A stretch of DNA of 64,000 bases from Serpula lacrymans var. lacrymans S7.9 (GCF_000218685.1 NW_006763292.1:1509685-1573684), one strand, 5' to 3'. Positions 1 to 11,193 are shown, counted from the stretch's first letter. The notes: generated by a model from the sequence alone, not told the origin. Numbers and translations are program-made.

Positions 1-2391
1 ATTTCCTAGCACAGCTCAGTTACACATAGAGGTAGATAATACTCACTGTGGGGATCAACTTATAATAGCTAGACTTGCAGTATGATCTTACAGTGATTTT
101 CATGTAAAAATATACCAATTATGTCTAATGAATATATGAAGCAAAATTTTAAAATATAATCCCTAATATCATTTACCTATCCTCACAGCTTTGAGTCTGG
201 AATTTTTAGTACAATCATTGTACTACTATCTTATATATTATATAGAAAATATTTACAAAATGATCATGCTCAAGGCAGGCAACATAAAAAGAATATTTTG
301 TAGATAACATTTATAAAATTATCCAAGGATCCACTCTAAATTGCATTATCATTGATCCTAAGCATTTATAATGAAACATTTCAAACTCATATCTTCCTTA
401 TATTCAACCCTTATCCACAGCATTTTTTTGAAATCATTTCTAATTATCTTCCAGACTGTTTTCATCCTTGAACTGCAGCTTTAATCCAATGATGAACATG
501 TCACATGTGACATAATTCCTTGTGTGACTATTTTCCTGAAATTTGATTACATCCTGCCAACTGAGTTGTTCTGAATCTTATCTAAATGTTTGTAGAGCTA
601 ACAAATGATATAGTTGCTGCCCAGGAAGGATACACATAAAAAGCCAATAAAATTGCTCAAAAGCATAAACAGTATGTAGCATTTATTACTTGAAAACCAT
701 ATAAAAACTTACCATAAACCACTAGGTCATTAAAGTGTATAAATTCCCAGTTGTACACAGGCAGTTAAATCACTTCTCACAATCCAACTAGCTCATTGCT
801 ATTAATATTATTACAAGGTTGTGAGCACAGGGATCATTATTAACTTACTGATTTCATTGCATTGCAAAAAATATGAAACCTATTAAAAAAATACAAGAAG
901 CTAACCACCGCAGAATAACTACAACTACAATTACAGATCCTAGATATACAAAGTGCAAAACTGCAAGCCAAGCGCACAAATTCAAAGGCAATCCTGCAAG
1001 ATGTCAATGCAACTTTCACCACTATAGACTGCAAAGTAAGCAACTATGAAACTTTTATTTTTATTTTACATTGATAGCAGATTTTAGTGGACATCTATCT
1101 TCAAGTGCACCAGTGCTGAAGATTTTTATATCATTGTTTGGGGTGGTTTTCAGAACCAAAGACATTATTTGCCCAAAAAGCAAAATTGTTTATCCAACAT
1201 GCATTAGATCTTGATCCACACTACATGACACTGAAGCTTGAGGCTTAGACTACCAGCAGATTGGGTATTATCCCTTCATAGCAATAACTTGTGGACAAAA
1301 TGGGGAGCAGACCTTAGTACTAAGTTTGAATAGCCTGAAGAATACACAGTAGTCATTACACAAGTGTGACCAGGGGAATTCTTCCAATGTTGCTGTCAAT
1401 TACCTTGACCAAAACATACACCATACTTACTGAACAGGAGTTGTTGATCAGAGAAAAACAATTGTAGGACAGTTGGTACTGGTGCTCATTACTTGTCATG
1501 GACATACCACATAACATTTCCTTGTAGGAGGTACCGGGATATGCTGCAGAAATTGGTACATGATAACTTGGCAGAGTATTATGCCCTCACCGAAGACAAG
1601 AAATCACAGATTCTGGATGAGTACTTGAAGCACAAGATAAATTAAAGTACAGAATCAATGATATTAGCAACACACCACAGCTGGTAGAAAATAAAGTTAG
1701 TTAAGTAATATATACATCATTATTCTTGAAACTCACCATGGCTCAGCTTGTTGCCTGACAATACCGTACTGGAGCCAAAACTATTTTATACGCTGTGTGG
1801 GGATCCACTGATCTGTCTTTGCGTGGACTTGCATTTTCCACTGAAGGTGTTCAGATTTCATGGGCTCTGTCATGTGTATAAATGATAATGATATCATTAG
1901 TAAAATGGAGGGATTCGTGATGCATGGATCCAAAGGTAATATTTTACCTTTGAAGACTTTGCTATCATTGATATAAGGAATTAGACACCTCTCAGAATCA
2001 CCAGCAGAGGGTGTCAGCTCTCTGGGCCACAATCCAAAAAGAAATAAACCTGAAGCTTTGTCAGTATCAAGTCTCCATTTAATACTATTAATTACTTACC
2101 TCTATAATAGAACAGGCCACTGGTGATGCAAACACAACCATACAATGGGTACTGTGTTGGCAAAATATAGTACAATGCCATCATGTTTGTATGAAGGGCT
2201 GGCCAGATCATATTCTTTCACAAGCCTCAGCAAATATACAAGTGCACTGAAAACTGTGAGGAATCAATTTTTCTCATCGCACTCCCATCATGTTGTGGTT
2301 ATTTAATTCATTCCCCGTCACTCCTCTTGCCCTAGGACTAGAGATTACAGCCAGTGTCCTATTACTCTTATCCTTTTTCTTCTTATTTTCT
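1..2391. other. AT-rich intergenic region with decayed gene debris
   Basis: I see no intact gene here. Short protein-like stretches occur: 940-1034 (+) reads as a basic peptide with a good GT donor after it, 1529-1644 (+) is annotated separately, and 1781-2032 (-) is an open stretch of 83 codons with no recognisable domain. The composition is AT-rich with many stops in all frames, as expected of decaying repeats. Confidence 0.5.
1529..1644 (+). pseudogene. Exon fragment of a basidiomycete hypothetical protein family
   Basis: An acceptor-like TAG/GAGG context is followed by an open stretch encoding about 38 residues that include the motif EYYALTEDKKSQILDEY and end in a TAA stop. I recall this motif from a large, functionally uncharacterised protein family of agaricomycetes in which it follows a zinc-ribbon-like N-terminus; that assignment rests on memory only. 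No continuous gene can be built around it, and a related piece at 940-1034 (motif LQDVNATFTTIDCK) lies in the wrong order, so this is probably debris of one or more copies. Confidence 0.35.
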
Positions 2392-2789
2392 GTAACAACC
2401 AAGAGTTAGTTACTCCGGCACACACAGGAACAAACTATAGAGAAAATGAAGAGGGAGTGGTTACCCCTTAAGATGCAGAGAGTTAGTTGGTATACAACAG
2501 GAGGACTCGCTGAGAAGTCTCCTGGATCTATTGGGGTATATATGCTACTACAGGTTTGTTTGTACATGTGTACTATACAGTTTGATAGAGACAGTGGCTG
2601 ATGATATCATGGGGCCTAGCCCGCATGGCCAGCTCCACTGTGTGAGAGAGTTGTGTCTAAAAATAAGAAGAAAGGCAACGCGGCACGAGAAAGGGAAATG
2701 CCGCGTGGCACCTTGTGTAAAGGTTAAAGTACAAGGTTAAGGCAGAGAATAAAAGTAAAGGGAAAGTCCGAAAATGTGTTATCGTAACA
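2392..2789 (-). mobile_element. Solo gypsy LTR (family A)
   Basis: A 398-bp long terminal repeat runs from TGTAACAACC to CGTAACA, in opposite orientation to the LTRs of the element at 6750-13305. The 5-bp sequence TTTTC sits immediately on both sides (2387-2391 and 2790-2794) as a perfect target-site duplication. No internal retrotransposon sequence is attached, so it is a solo LTR left by LTR-LTR recombination. Confidence 0.9.
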
Positions 2790-3579
2790 TTTTCCATTTA
2801 TACTCATGTCTTATAGTACTTACAACAAAGGAGAACCATTGTAGACCCTCAAGAAGATATCCAAATGACATAGCAATGATTCAATGCTATGTCCGGGAAT
2901 ACTTCAGAGGGATATTGATCAGCGATGTAGGCTATGAATCAGTGCCTTCTCATGGGCTTACTAATACAGCCAAGACTTTCTCTCATATGATTAGTAAATA
3001 CAATAGATCAGACCACTTTCCCTTTTCTTTTCTTATTGGTTAGTTTTTCGGTCAGACCACTTTCTTACCCTTTCCCTTTTTTGGTCTGACCCTCACTGTT
3101 CACTATATAAGGAAGTACATACTGGGTGTATTATTCCTTAATTCAATATTAGTTTGGATTCGCGCCTATACCAATACTCTTCAACTCTCATACCCTGATT
3201 CACTGCTTTTCATCAAAGACTTGACCAGGCATTGAGTTTTGTTATATAGCTTTGTATTCGTTGCTGAACAAAAACCAGCCTTGGAGTTCAGCTCGTCTCC
3301 TGGTGCACAGTGGTGAAAATCACCTGGTTCACAGGTCATAATGAAGGCAGGATACCTCACACCAATCCACTAGTAACCTAACTTTGAATCACCACACCGT
3401 AATTCTGAATCACCAGTTTCAACCAGTTTCTGGTTGATGTGCATTATTCATGCACTTTTCCAGTGATAATGCCCTTTTCTGGGTTTCACATGAAATGATT
3501 AACTAATTGCTGCACTGAATTTCTTTTGTACTTTTTTGGCCATATACAACAAATCACTGTCTCAGCCATGCCCTATATG
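2790..3579. other. Intergenic stretch with promoter-like and repeated GGTCAGACC motifs
   Basis: No gene is supported. The stretch contains three close repeats of TCAGACCACTTTC or its inverse GGTCTGACC between 3008 and 3092, followed by a TATA-like CTATATAAGG at about 3103. This resembles the promoter part of an LTR, but I could not find the partner ends, so the origin is open. Confidence 0.35.
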
Positions 3580-3804
3580 TAGGGATGGTAAAGTTCAGTT
3601 CTGATAAATGATTCAGAACAAGGAACCTCAGTTCAGTCCACAGTTCGGGCATTGTTGCTACTGCCCAAACTGGGTTCAAACAGGTTCAAACTGACAACCT
3701 TGACACCACCCACCACCCAGTTCAACCAATTTTAATGCAAGTTCAATTCGGGGTTCGGACAAAAGTGTCCGAGGACCGAACCAAATCAAACTTTACCATC
3801 CCTA
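3580..3804. mobile_element. hAT-like MITE upstream of LAT1
   Basis: This 225-bp element starts with TAGGGATGGTAAAGTT and ends with the inverse, AACTTTACCATCCCTA. The flanking 8-mers CCTATATG (3572-3579) and CCTATATT (3805-3812) match at seven of eight positions, the duplication length of hAT elements. There is no coding capacity. It lies about 300 bp upstream of the LAT1 start codon and so may alter its promoter region. Confidence 0.8.
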
Positions 3805-4101
3805 CCTATATTATGTGAACCTTGGTCTGACCTATATAGTTACAAATGTTGTCGTCTACTGAATATATAGACTGTATCATTTTCTTAATGACTTTACTTG
3901 GTAAATTGTCTGAAAAATTGAGTCAAGGATTGGCGCCCTGCGCCGCTATGATTTATTATATAGCAAAACAATGTGGAGGCCACGGGTTGGAGAAGGGAGT
4001 ATTCGGAAAGAAATTTGAGGCGTGGGAACTTCAACAACAATCATAAAGTCTCCAACGTCACATGTCGTCTCTTCGTAAAATTTGTCCTACACTTCTTCAG
4101 T

Positions 4102-5695
4102 ATGGCCACGTTATCACGCATTGTGGCTCGGCGTAGGTTTGTTTTCTATGGGGGTCGAGTGAAGGCTGAGGTTTTTCTTTTCATAGATTTACATATTTCA
4201 CACAAGCGAAATGCGCTTTCGAAATTTGCTATGCCAGCCATGAGCCCGACCATGACCGATGGTGGGATAGCATCGTGGAAGAAGGGCGAAGGAGACTCGT
4301 TTTCAGCTGGTGAAGTTTTGCTTGAAGTGGTTTGTGTCCATTTTCTTTTCTTTTGTCCTCAGGATTGACCATTCCACTAGGAAACTGATAAAGCGACTAT
4401 AGATGTAGAAGCCCAAGACGATGGTGTTCTAGCGAAAATTATTGTCAGTATTTTGTCTTATCGCTCGGGCTGATGTTGAAATGCACACAGGTTGGAGAAG
4501 GCATGAAGCATATCAGTGTTGGTTCACCAATAGCCATTATAGCAGAAGTAGGCGACGACATCGCCATAGCCGATCAAATGCTAGCAGACATGGCAGTTGA
4601 TCATGATTCCGAGGCAAAACTGTCTACAACCTCTCAGTCAGATATTTCGAGCGAGCCTGTTAGGCATGAGGAGCCGAACCTACGTGACAGCACAACCGTA
4701 GGCTTCAAATCAACTAATTTGTTTGCATCTCCTATAGCGAGGATGATTGCATTGAAGGAAGGTATACCTCTTTCCAAGGTCAAAGGTTCTGGTCCTGGAG
4801 GCCGTATAATCCGTGGGGATATCGAAAATTATCAACCTATTCCACAACCTGTTACTCCAGCTACGTTGCCAACTCAAGAGGAGTATACAGATATTTCCCT
4901 TTCTAGCATGCGACGTACCATCGCGAGTCGACTCACTCAATCAAAGCAGGAACTCCCTCATTACTATATTTCCGCCGACGTTGACATGGACCAGGTTGGC
5001 AGACTCAGGGAACTTTTTAACAAAAGTTCAGGCACTGAACTGAAACTCAGTTTAAATGATTTTATTATAAAGGCCATTGCATCTGCACTAACTGATGTGC
5101 CTGAAGCCAACTCTGCATGGCTGGGGGACTTCATAAGACAGTAAGCAAACTCACTAAACATTCTTCTGTACTGTACTGAGAGGATTGTGCACTAGATATA
5201 AGAATGCTGACATCTGTATAGCAGTCGCCACCCCCAATGGCTTGATCACTCCTATTCTGAAGGATGTTGGAAGCAAGGGACTTGCGGCTATCTCGTCTGA
5301 ATCCAAGGATCTTGCGAAGAGAGCTCGCAATGGAAAGTTAGCTCCTCACGAATATCAGGTAAGAGACTGGAAATCGAAATCAAATCAAATTGTCCCAACT
5401 TTTTTCTCACTACGGCTACGTGCAGGGTGGGACGTTTACGGTTTCTAATCTCGGCATGTATAACGTCGACAATTTCACTGCGATTATAAATCCGCCTCAA
5501 TCGTGTATTCTCGCTGTCGGCGCAATAAAACCGACTATCGTACCAGCTCCCGAAGAAAGTCATAAATTCAAAACCGTCCAGATTATGAAGGTTACACTAA
5601 GTTTGGATCACCGGACTGTAGACGGCGCGGTTGGTGCGAAATGGATTTCAGCGTTCAAGGGGTACCTTGAGCACCCTTTGACATTGTTGCTTTGA
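4102..5695 (+). CDS. LAT1: Dihydrolipoyllysine acetyltransferase, E2 of pyruvate dehydrogenase (mitochondrial)
   Basis: E2 core of the mitochondrial pyruvate dehydrogenase complex; it moves acetyl groups from lipoamide to CoA. Six exons read in one frame: 4102-4132, 4187-4329, 4381-4443, 4491-5140, 5196-5358, 5426-5695, giving 439 residues. The start gives an Arg-rich presequence ([10 protein letters not shown]) typical of mitochondrial import. One lipoyl domain follows ([13 protein letters not shown], lipoylated Lys in ETDKATIDV), then a peripheral-subunit-binding domain ([14 protein letters not shown]...GRIIRGDI), then the catalytic domain ending with the active-site motif DHRTVDGA. All introns are GT-AG and about 47-67 nt. 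No frame damage is seen, so the gene looks functional. A hAT-like MITE sits about 300 bp upstream and gene debris lies downstream. A branched-chain or succinyl E2 is less likely because the [10 protein letters not shown] lipoyl start is typical of the pyruvate E2. Confidence 0.93.
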
Positions 5696-6458
5696 AATTA
5701 CAGCAGTTCTCTGACACTATCTCCAAACTTGTACCAAGGTTCTTTAGCCGACCTATTGCATTATACACAATGGGCGATGTTTATGAATCTACATGGCTCG
5801 AAGGCGAAGTCGTGCACGACATGTCTAAAATGAAAGGTGTATGACAGTTAATCAGTGTGATGTTTTGCCCAATGGTTGTTGAGTGCCAAATGACTATTTA
5901 CTGCACCCCATTGCCTAGAGTGTTGTAACATTTTTCTTCTTAGCTTGGTCTTAAGCAATATTGATAGCATCGTCCTTCGGGCAGTCCTAGTACCATCCTT
6001 ATTTGTCTTGTGGACGGTACCACGAATTAGAGAAGTTTTTATGTCTACGTCGCTTATACTGTCCTCGCGATCCAAGATTTTGTCTTTGGCAGCATTTATT
6101 GTAGGAGGGAAGTAGAGGCGAGGTTATTTCAGTTTCCGAGCCCTGGGAATTCAAACCAGACCAACACCACATCATTATGTAATACACTTCTCCCTGCCAT
6201 GTCACATCATGGATAGAGTTTGCTATTCTCCTCATCTCCTGATGTTTGCTCAGTTGCACTAAGCTATGAAGTCCATGGTTTCTGTCAATGGCGCCAACCC
6301 AGTGCTCCAGCACTTTGGATAGAGTGGTATTCCCATGATATGTAGGTGAACTCCAAGTTGTCACACATCACCATTTCACAATTTAGCAAGTTTTACTTAG
6401 CAGATCACACTTGTATGTCAGCCACATCAATCTTCTGTTAAGCTTTGTTGCTCATTCT
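5696..6458. other. LAT1 downstream region, no confident gene
   Basis: A short open stretch at 5770-5844 (+) starts MGDVYESTWLEGEVV and then stops; it may be the first exon of the zinc-ribbon gene that follows, but I could not connect it. Nothing else is recognisable. Confidence 0.35.
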
Positions 6459-6698
6459 GATACCAAGCACAGCTGTTCTGGCTGTTCAAAACAGTTTCCA
6501 AGGTTGGAGGTTGATGAATGCTCTAAATGTGCCAAAAAACAGCAAAATCCACATGATATGTCAATAACGGTATGTTGATGTGGTATTACACTATCAAAAG
6601 ATTACTAACAAAAATCTATAGGAGTTGCCTCAATGCAAGTCTTGTGGATCTGTCTTTCCATTCTTGACAAATAAGGTGTGTGGCAGTTGTATAGTCAG
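6459..6698 (+). pseudogene. Zinc-ribbon-like protein fragment, disrupted by gypsy element
   Basis: Two exons are visible: about 6459-6569, encoding CSGCSKQFPRLEVDECSKC, and 6622-6698, encoding CKSCGSVFPFLTNKVCGSC. They are joined by a GT-AG intron and together give two four-cysteine clusters of zinc-ribbon type. A further intron begins at 6699, and its acceptor ACAG|G at 6745-6749 is exactly the target site of the gypsy element that starts at 6750. The continuation therefore lies beyond 13305, if it survives. The family is common in agaricomycetes as I recall it, but its function is unknown to me. The gene is certainly interrupted by the insertion. Confidence 0.5.
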
Positions 6699-6749
6699 GT
6701 TTTAGGTTTCTTTATAAGTTAATACTATCATATTGTGTTTTACTACAGG

Positions 6750-7163
6750 TGTTACGATACACAATTTTTGGATCTTTGATTTTCATTCTCCTCTTTAACT
6801 TTATACTGTAGTTTTCACACCTGGTGCCATGCGGCACTTTCCTTTTGGTTCAAACTCCTTTTTCTCGCACTGCACTGCTTTCTTTCTTATTTTAGCTACA
6901 AGTATCTCACGCAGTGGAGCTGGTCACACAGGCTGTGCCCATGACATCATCAGCCACTGCCTTCATCAACTGTATAGTACATATGTACAAACAAACCTGT
7001 AGTAGTATACATACCCCAATAGATCCAGGAGACTCCTCAGCGAGTCCTCCTGTTGTTTACCCACAACTAACTCGGTCCTACCTAAGGTGTAACCACTCCC
7101 TCATCACTACCTTTATAGTTTGTTCTAGTTGTGCGCCAGAGTAACTAACTCTTGGTTGTTACA
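6750..7163 (+). repeat. 5' LTR of gypsy element 1
   Basis: A 414-bp LTR from TGTTACGATACACAA to GGTTGTTACA. A TATA-like TATACATA lies at 7006-7013, and about 31 nt downstream AGCGAGTCCT (7039-7048) is the likely transcript start, because its reverse complement forms the putative primer site just after the LTR. The partner copy is at 12892-13305. Confidence 0.93.
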
Positions 7164-7165
7164 TT

Positions 7166-7175
7166 AGGACTCGCT
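7166..7175 (+). promoter_or_regulatory. Putative self-primer binding site of gypsy element 1
   Basis: AGGACTCGCT two bases after the 5' LTR is the exact reverse complement of AGCGAGTCCT at 7039-7048 inside the LTR. This is what Tf1-type self-priming needs: the 5' end of the transcript folds back and primes minus-strand DNA synthesis, in place of a host tRNA. I infer function from the match and its position only. Confidence 0.6.
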
Positions 7176-7658
7176 CTTTCTACTCTCTTGCACATTGTGC
7201 AAACCCGGACCCCAGGGTTAAGGGGATAGTATTATTGTTTGGGAATATCCTGCATAGCAGATAGGTGCGCTCCTAGCGACGGCTTTGTAGTGCTTTGGGA
7301 GAAGAGACAATAATTTTGATATGTGGCCCCCAGCGTGAAGGGGAGTACTTTAGCTCAGCAATAGTGTGGAACTATTGTTGATTAGAATTTACATACAAAA
7401 ACTTCTTTTTTTCTTTCCTCTGACCAGGCCGGACACTTGCCTCTGCCAGTCTGGAGAAGGGTTGACAGCTTAACAAGCGGACCAACCCCTGTTCGGACCA
7501 GGGTTTATTAAGATACTTTTTATATACATTTCAAATACTATAGTGTGGGTAGTCGGAGATTGAGATCCGATACTCAGCTGTAAAGAGGTTGATCCGCAGA
7601 TAGCAAGTGGGGACCCCCAGTTACCTTTTTTTTACATTACCAAAGAGAACAAGTTGAC

Positions 7659-8719
7659 ATATCGTTGCAACCAGATATGAAAAGTCTGCTGCACAATATG
7701 CATGCACAGATTCAGGCGTTGACAAATCAGCTTGCCGAGATTCAGGCTGCCCCAGCAACGGAACCTACGGTTGGTGGAAGTTCAACAAGAAAGTTGAGAT
7801 TGTCGCTGACCCTGGCACTTTCAAAGGAGATTGGGCTCAAATTGCCGTATGGTGGATCAAGCTCCAAATTTGGATCAAAGCGAACTGGGACGCATTCACT
7901 GATGATTTTGAAATAGCGACAGCTGTGCTGTCAAGAGTCAAAGGACCTGTGGCGGGTCGATACACCCAAGTAAGACTTCAGGGATGCTACACCGTGGGTG
8001 TGTGGCCTACCTGGGATGATCTCAAAGTCGAGATTGAAAAATACTTCAAACCCCAAGCTGAGCGTGACTGGGCGCGTCAGCAAATCTGTACCTTCAAACA
8101 AGGAAACATGAGGACGGACAATTTTGTTACCCGGTTCCTGGCCCTCTCTATCCAAGGGGGTCTAGGAAATAAACATGCCGTAGAGTTGTTGGAGCGCAAT
8201 GTGTCACCGGCCATTGCACAACAACTTTACATACAAGATATGCGGAGTGAGAACCTTGCAGCAGCTGCTGAAGAGGTTCGAAAGATTGGTAGGGCCATAG
8301 AACTCTACACGATGCAATTGGGTGGCGGATCCACCACTAGAAACAACTTTTCCCAGAGGAGCCCTGGGTCATCAAACCAAAATAAACATCATTCTCACAG
8401 GTTCAAGCTATTTGGGCTGCAACCAGGGCAGGGAGCCCCTATGGATATTAGCGCAGTCCAGGGCAGACAGATGCGCAGATTCAAAGGGAACTGCTACAAT
8501 TGTGGCCAAGAAGGACACATGTCCCGAGACTGTAGAAATGGGGTGCAGGCCGCCCAACAAAAAAATAACCAAGGGTGCCAGGCGCGCCAATTAGAAACAG
8601 AAAAGCCGGACGATTGGCTCAACACTCTGGCCAGTCGTTCATACGACGAAATCCGGGCCTTCTTTTACAACCAGCAGGTCACTGACATGGAGACCCAGGG
8701 GAAAAAATTCAGAGCGTAG
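7659..8719 (+). pseudogene. Gag of gypsy element 1 (frameshifted, start lost)
   Basis: The structural nucleocapsid polyprotein. The related copies begin with ATG at this position, but here it reads ATA (7659-7661). A 1-bp deletion near 7771 shifts the frame, which is then open to 8719. The matrix/capsid part includes WPTWDDLKVEIEKYFKP and a single CCHC knuckle, CYNCGQEGHMSRDC (8493-8534), which binds the RNA. The length of about 350 residues suits a fungal chromovirus Gag. Confidence 0.85.
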
Positions 8720-8928
8720 GTCACTTGGGTGCCTTCGCTCCTCGGAACAATGAAGTAAACCACAACGAGGTGGCCCCTGCTCTGGGGTGTTGCACAAGCA
8801 ATAAAAAAAAGACAGGGGTGGCTCCCCAATTTGTAAATAGATTTCTAAATGTGTTATCAGAAGTATGTACTTGTATGCAAAGCTGTGACTGTTGATTTGT
8901 CTCGGACCCTCCTGATGATATAGCTGCT

Positions 8929-9438
8929 TTGAGCACTGATTCAGTGGGTCAAGATGATGAAGGAGTTGATACTAGAAATACTTACAAAACCACCGCTGTA
9001 CCAGCATCTCCCTTGGAGCTCGGCCCTGGCGAGACAAACAATAGGGTGCTTAATTCTGGTAAAAATAAAAATAAAAACATAGAAAATATCAAAGTAAAAA
9101 AACATGTTTCTCTCAATTCTTCTTCTTCTTTGGAGCCACCCTTCCCCAAAATCCCAAAGCATGTGTTGATGTGCACATATTTATTCCAAAAGGAGATCCG
9201 TTTAGACGTTGGCGTGGAAAACCTTGCCCGGGGCATAGTACACCCAACTAGCGCACTGCTTGATTCAGGCGCTAATGACATCTTCATAGATCAGGTCTGG
9301 GCGGAGCAAATTAGACTCCCCCTTGTAAAATTAAATGTATCCATTCCCATCTATAACGTTGACGGTACGCTTAACATGGGTGGCTGTATCACGCACAAAT
9401 GTCTTTTTGTTGTCAAGTACCAAGGACACAGAGAATGA
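8929..9438 (+). pseudogene. Aspartic protease segment of gypsy element 1
   Basis: The reading frame contains the retropepsin-like core ALLDSGAND (about 9250-9276), with D-S-G in place of the commoner D-T-G. The upstream part is low-complexity Lys/Ser-rich linker. This domain would cut the Gag-Pol polyprotein. It is separated from Gag by stops and from reverse transcriptase by a TGA after GHRE at 9438, where gypsy element 2 also breaks. Confidence 0.75.
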
Positions 9439-11193
9439 GTCACCACCAAAGCTACCCAACTAGGGAAGATTAATTTAATCTTGGGCTGGACCTGGCTATT
9501 TAAACACAATCCTGAGATCAACTGGCAAACAGGGGTTGTCACATTGTCACGTTGTCCTCAGGAGTGTAAGAACTTGGGTAAGCCGAGTCACATCCGTTAA
9601 ACTGAGCGTCTCAAAAAGATAAATGCTGGTCACATTTATAAGCTCAGATCTTTAGAAAAGATTGACAATGACAATGACGAGGTAAAACCCGAGGAAGAGA
9701 TTAAGAGGCTGGTACCTCCCGGGTACCATGACTTCTGGAAAGTCTTTTCTAAACATAAATCAGAGCGCTTCCCAGAGGCTAAGCCTTGAGACCATGCTAT
9801 AGATTTGAAGGACACATTCAAACCTAGAAAGGGACACATGATCCCCCTCTCTGCTCCAGAAAGAGATGAGGTTTCAAGTTTTATAGATGAACAGCTTAGC
9901 AAGGGATATATCAGACCTTCCAAAAGCCCTATGATGTCCCCGGTGTTCTTCATCCCTGAAAAGGATGGTAAAAAGTGTATGATTATGGACTATCATTACT
10001 TGAATGAGTACACAGTGAAAAATGTGTATCCGCTGCCTTTGATCAGTCAGCTAGTAGACAAATTGGCTGGTGCCAAGGTCTTAACAAAGATGGATCTCAG
10101 ATGGGGGTACAATAATGTACGCATCAAAGAAGAAAATGCTTGGAAGGCCGCGTTTGCGTGCCACTGAGGATCCTGTGAGCCCTTTGTCATGTTTTTTGGG
10201 TTGACCAATTCACCGGCGACCTTCCAGAGCATGATGAACGAGATCTTTGCGGATATGGAAAACTGTGTCGTCATTTACATTGACAATTTGTTAATATTCA
10301 TGAAGTCGGACAATGAGGCTGAGCATGACAGGATCGTGCAAGAAGTCCTTTGACGCTTACATGTACGGGACCTATTCGTTAAACCCAAAAAATGTAATTT
10401 TAAAGTAAAGGAAGTAGACTTTCTCGGTATGATCATAGGCCAGAACGGAATCAGAATGGACCCTGAGAAAGTTCAAGCTATATTGGATTGGCCAGAACCT
10501 ACTTGTGTCAAAGGAGTTAGGGCCTTCATTGGCTTAGGCAATTTCTACCGAAGATTTGTCAAAAACTTTGCGAAAATAGCGAGACCGTTGAACGATCTCA
10601 CAAAGAAAGACATTGTTTGGCACTGGGGCACCAAGGAACAAGAAGCTTTTGATAAGCTTAAACAGGTGTTTACAACGGCACCCATATTAGCATTTCCAGA
10701 ATTAGACAAAGAGTTCCGGCTAGAGACCAACTCTTCTGATTTTGCTATGGGGGCTGTTTTATCAATCAAATGCCCTGATAATCTTTGGAGGCCTTTGTAA
10801 TAATCCACAGTGGACTCAGAGAGTACAGGAAAGCAAATTGGACCAGCCGGGGATTGAACCCAGGACCTCCTGCCTATATATGGTGGTGCTCTTACCAACT
10901 GAGCTACTAGCCCTTGGATATCAACACTTAATTGCACAATGTTGTCTAACAAGGCCCAGGCTTTGACCTTGACAATTCCAACAGCCTTGTGCCTATTTAT
11001 CGCATAGTTTGTCGCCTACAGAGTGCAACTATCAGATCTATGATAAGGAGATGCTGGCCATCATTAGAGCTCTAGAGCACTGGCGGCACTACTTAGAAGG
11101 TGCCAGGCACCAATTTGAAATTTGACTGATCATAAAAATCTGGAGTATTTTATGACGGCCTGAGACTTGAACCGGAGATAGGCCCGCTACGCG
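9439..11193 (+). pseudogene. Reverse transcriptase and RNase H of gypsy element 1, multiply broken
   Basis: The RT fingers (FFIPEKDGKKCMIMDYHYLN), palm (TKMDLRWGYNNVRIKE) and thumb/connection (VRAFIGLGNFYRRFVKNF) are clear. The catalytic box reads YIDN at 10276-10287 in place of YxDD. In-frame stops occur at 9787-9789 (TGA; TGG in element 2), 10165-10167 (TGA; CGA in element 2) and 10351-10353 (TGA, shared with element 2). RNase H is split by a 185-bp insertion at 10799-10983 and has further stops near 11125 and 11163. No function can remain. Confidence 0.88.
10799..10983 (-). mobile_element. Short retroposon with tRNA-like module inserted in RNase H
   Basis: Comparison with the intact sequence of gypsy element 2 shows about 185 extra bp here, flanked by a short imperfect duplication (GCCTTTGT / GCCTTGT). 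The minus strand of 10840-10913 folds as a tRNA-like unit: a 7-bp acceptor stem, a D arm with the A-box TAGCTCAGTTGG, and a T arm with GGTTCAATCCC as B-box. A 5'-shortened copy of the rest of the sequence lies at 38564-38638, which shows that it is mobile. Confidence 0.75.

Noticed and set aside
5848..6364. Minus-strand open stretches downstream of LAT1
   Set aside because: No domain, poor start contexts, and the plus strand here leads into the zinc-ribbon exons, so they are probably chance frames.
10840..10913. Functional tRNA gene in gypsy element 1
   Set aside because: It lies in a mobile insertion, its anticodon stem pairs incompletely and the anticodon loop ATATATA does not give a sensible anticodon, so a tRNA-derived retroposon is more likely.
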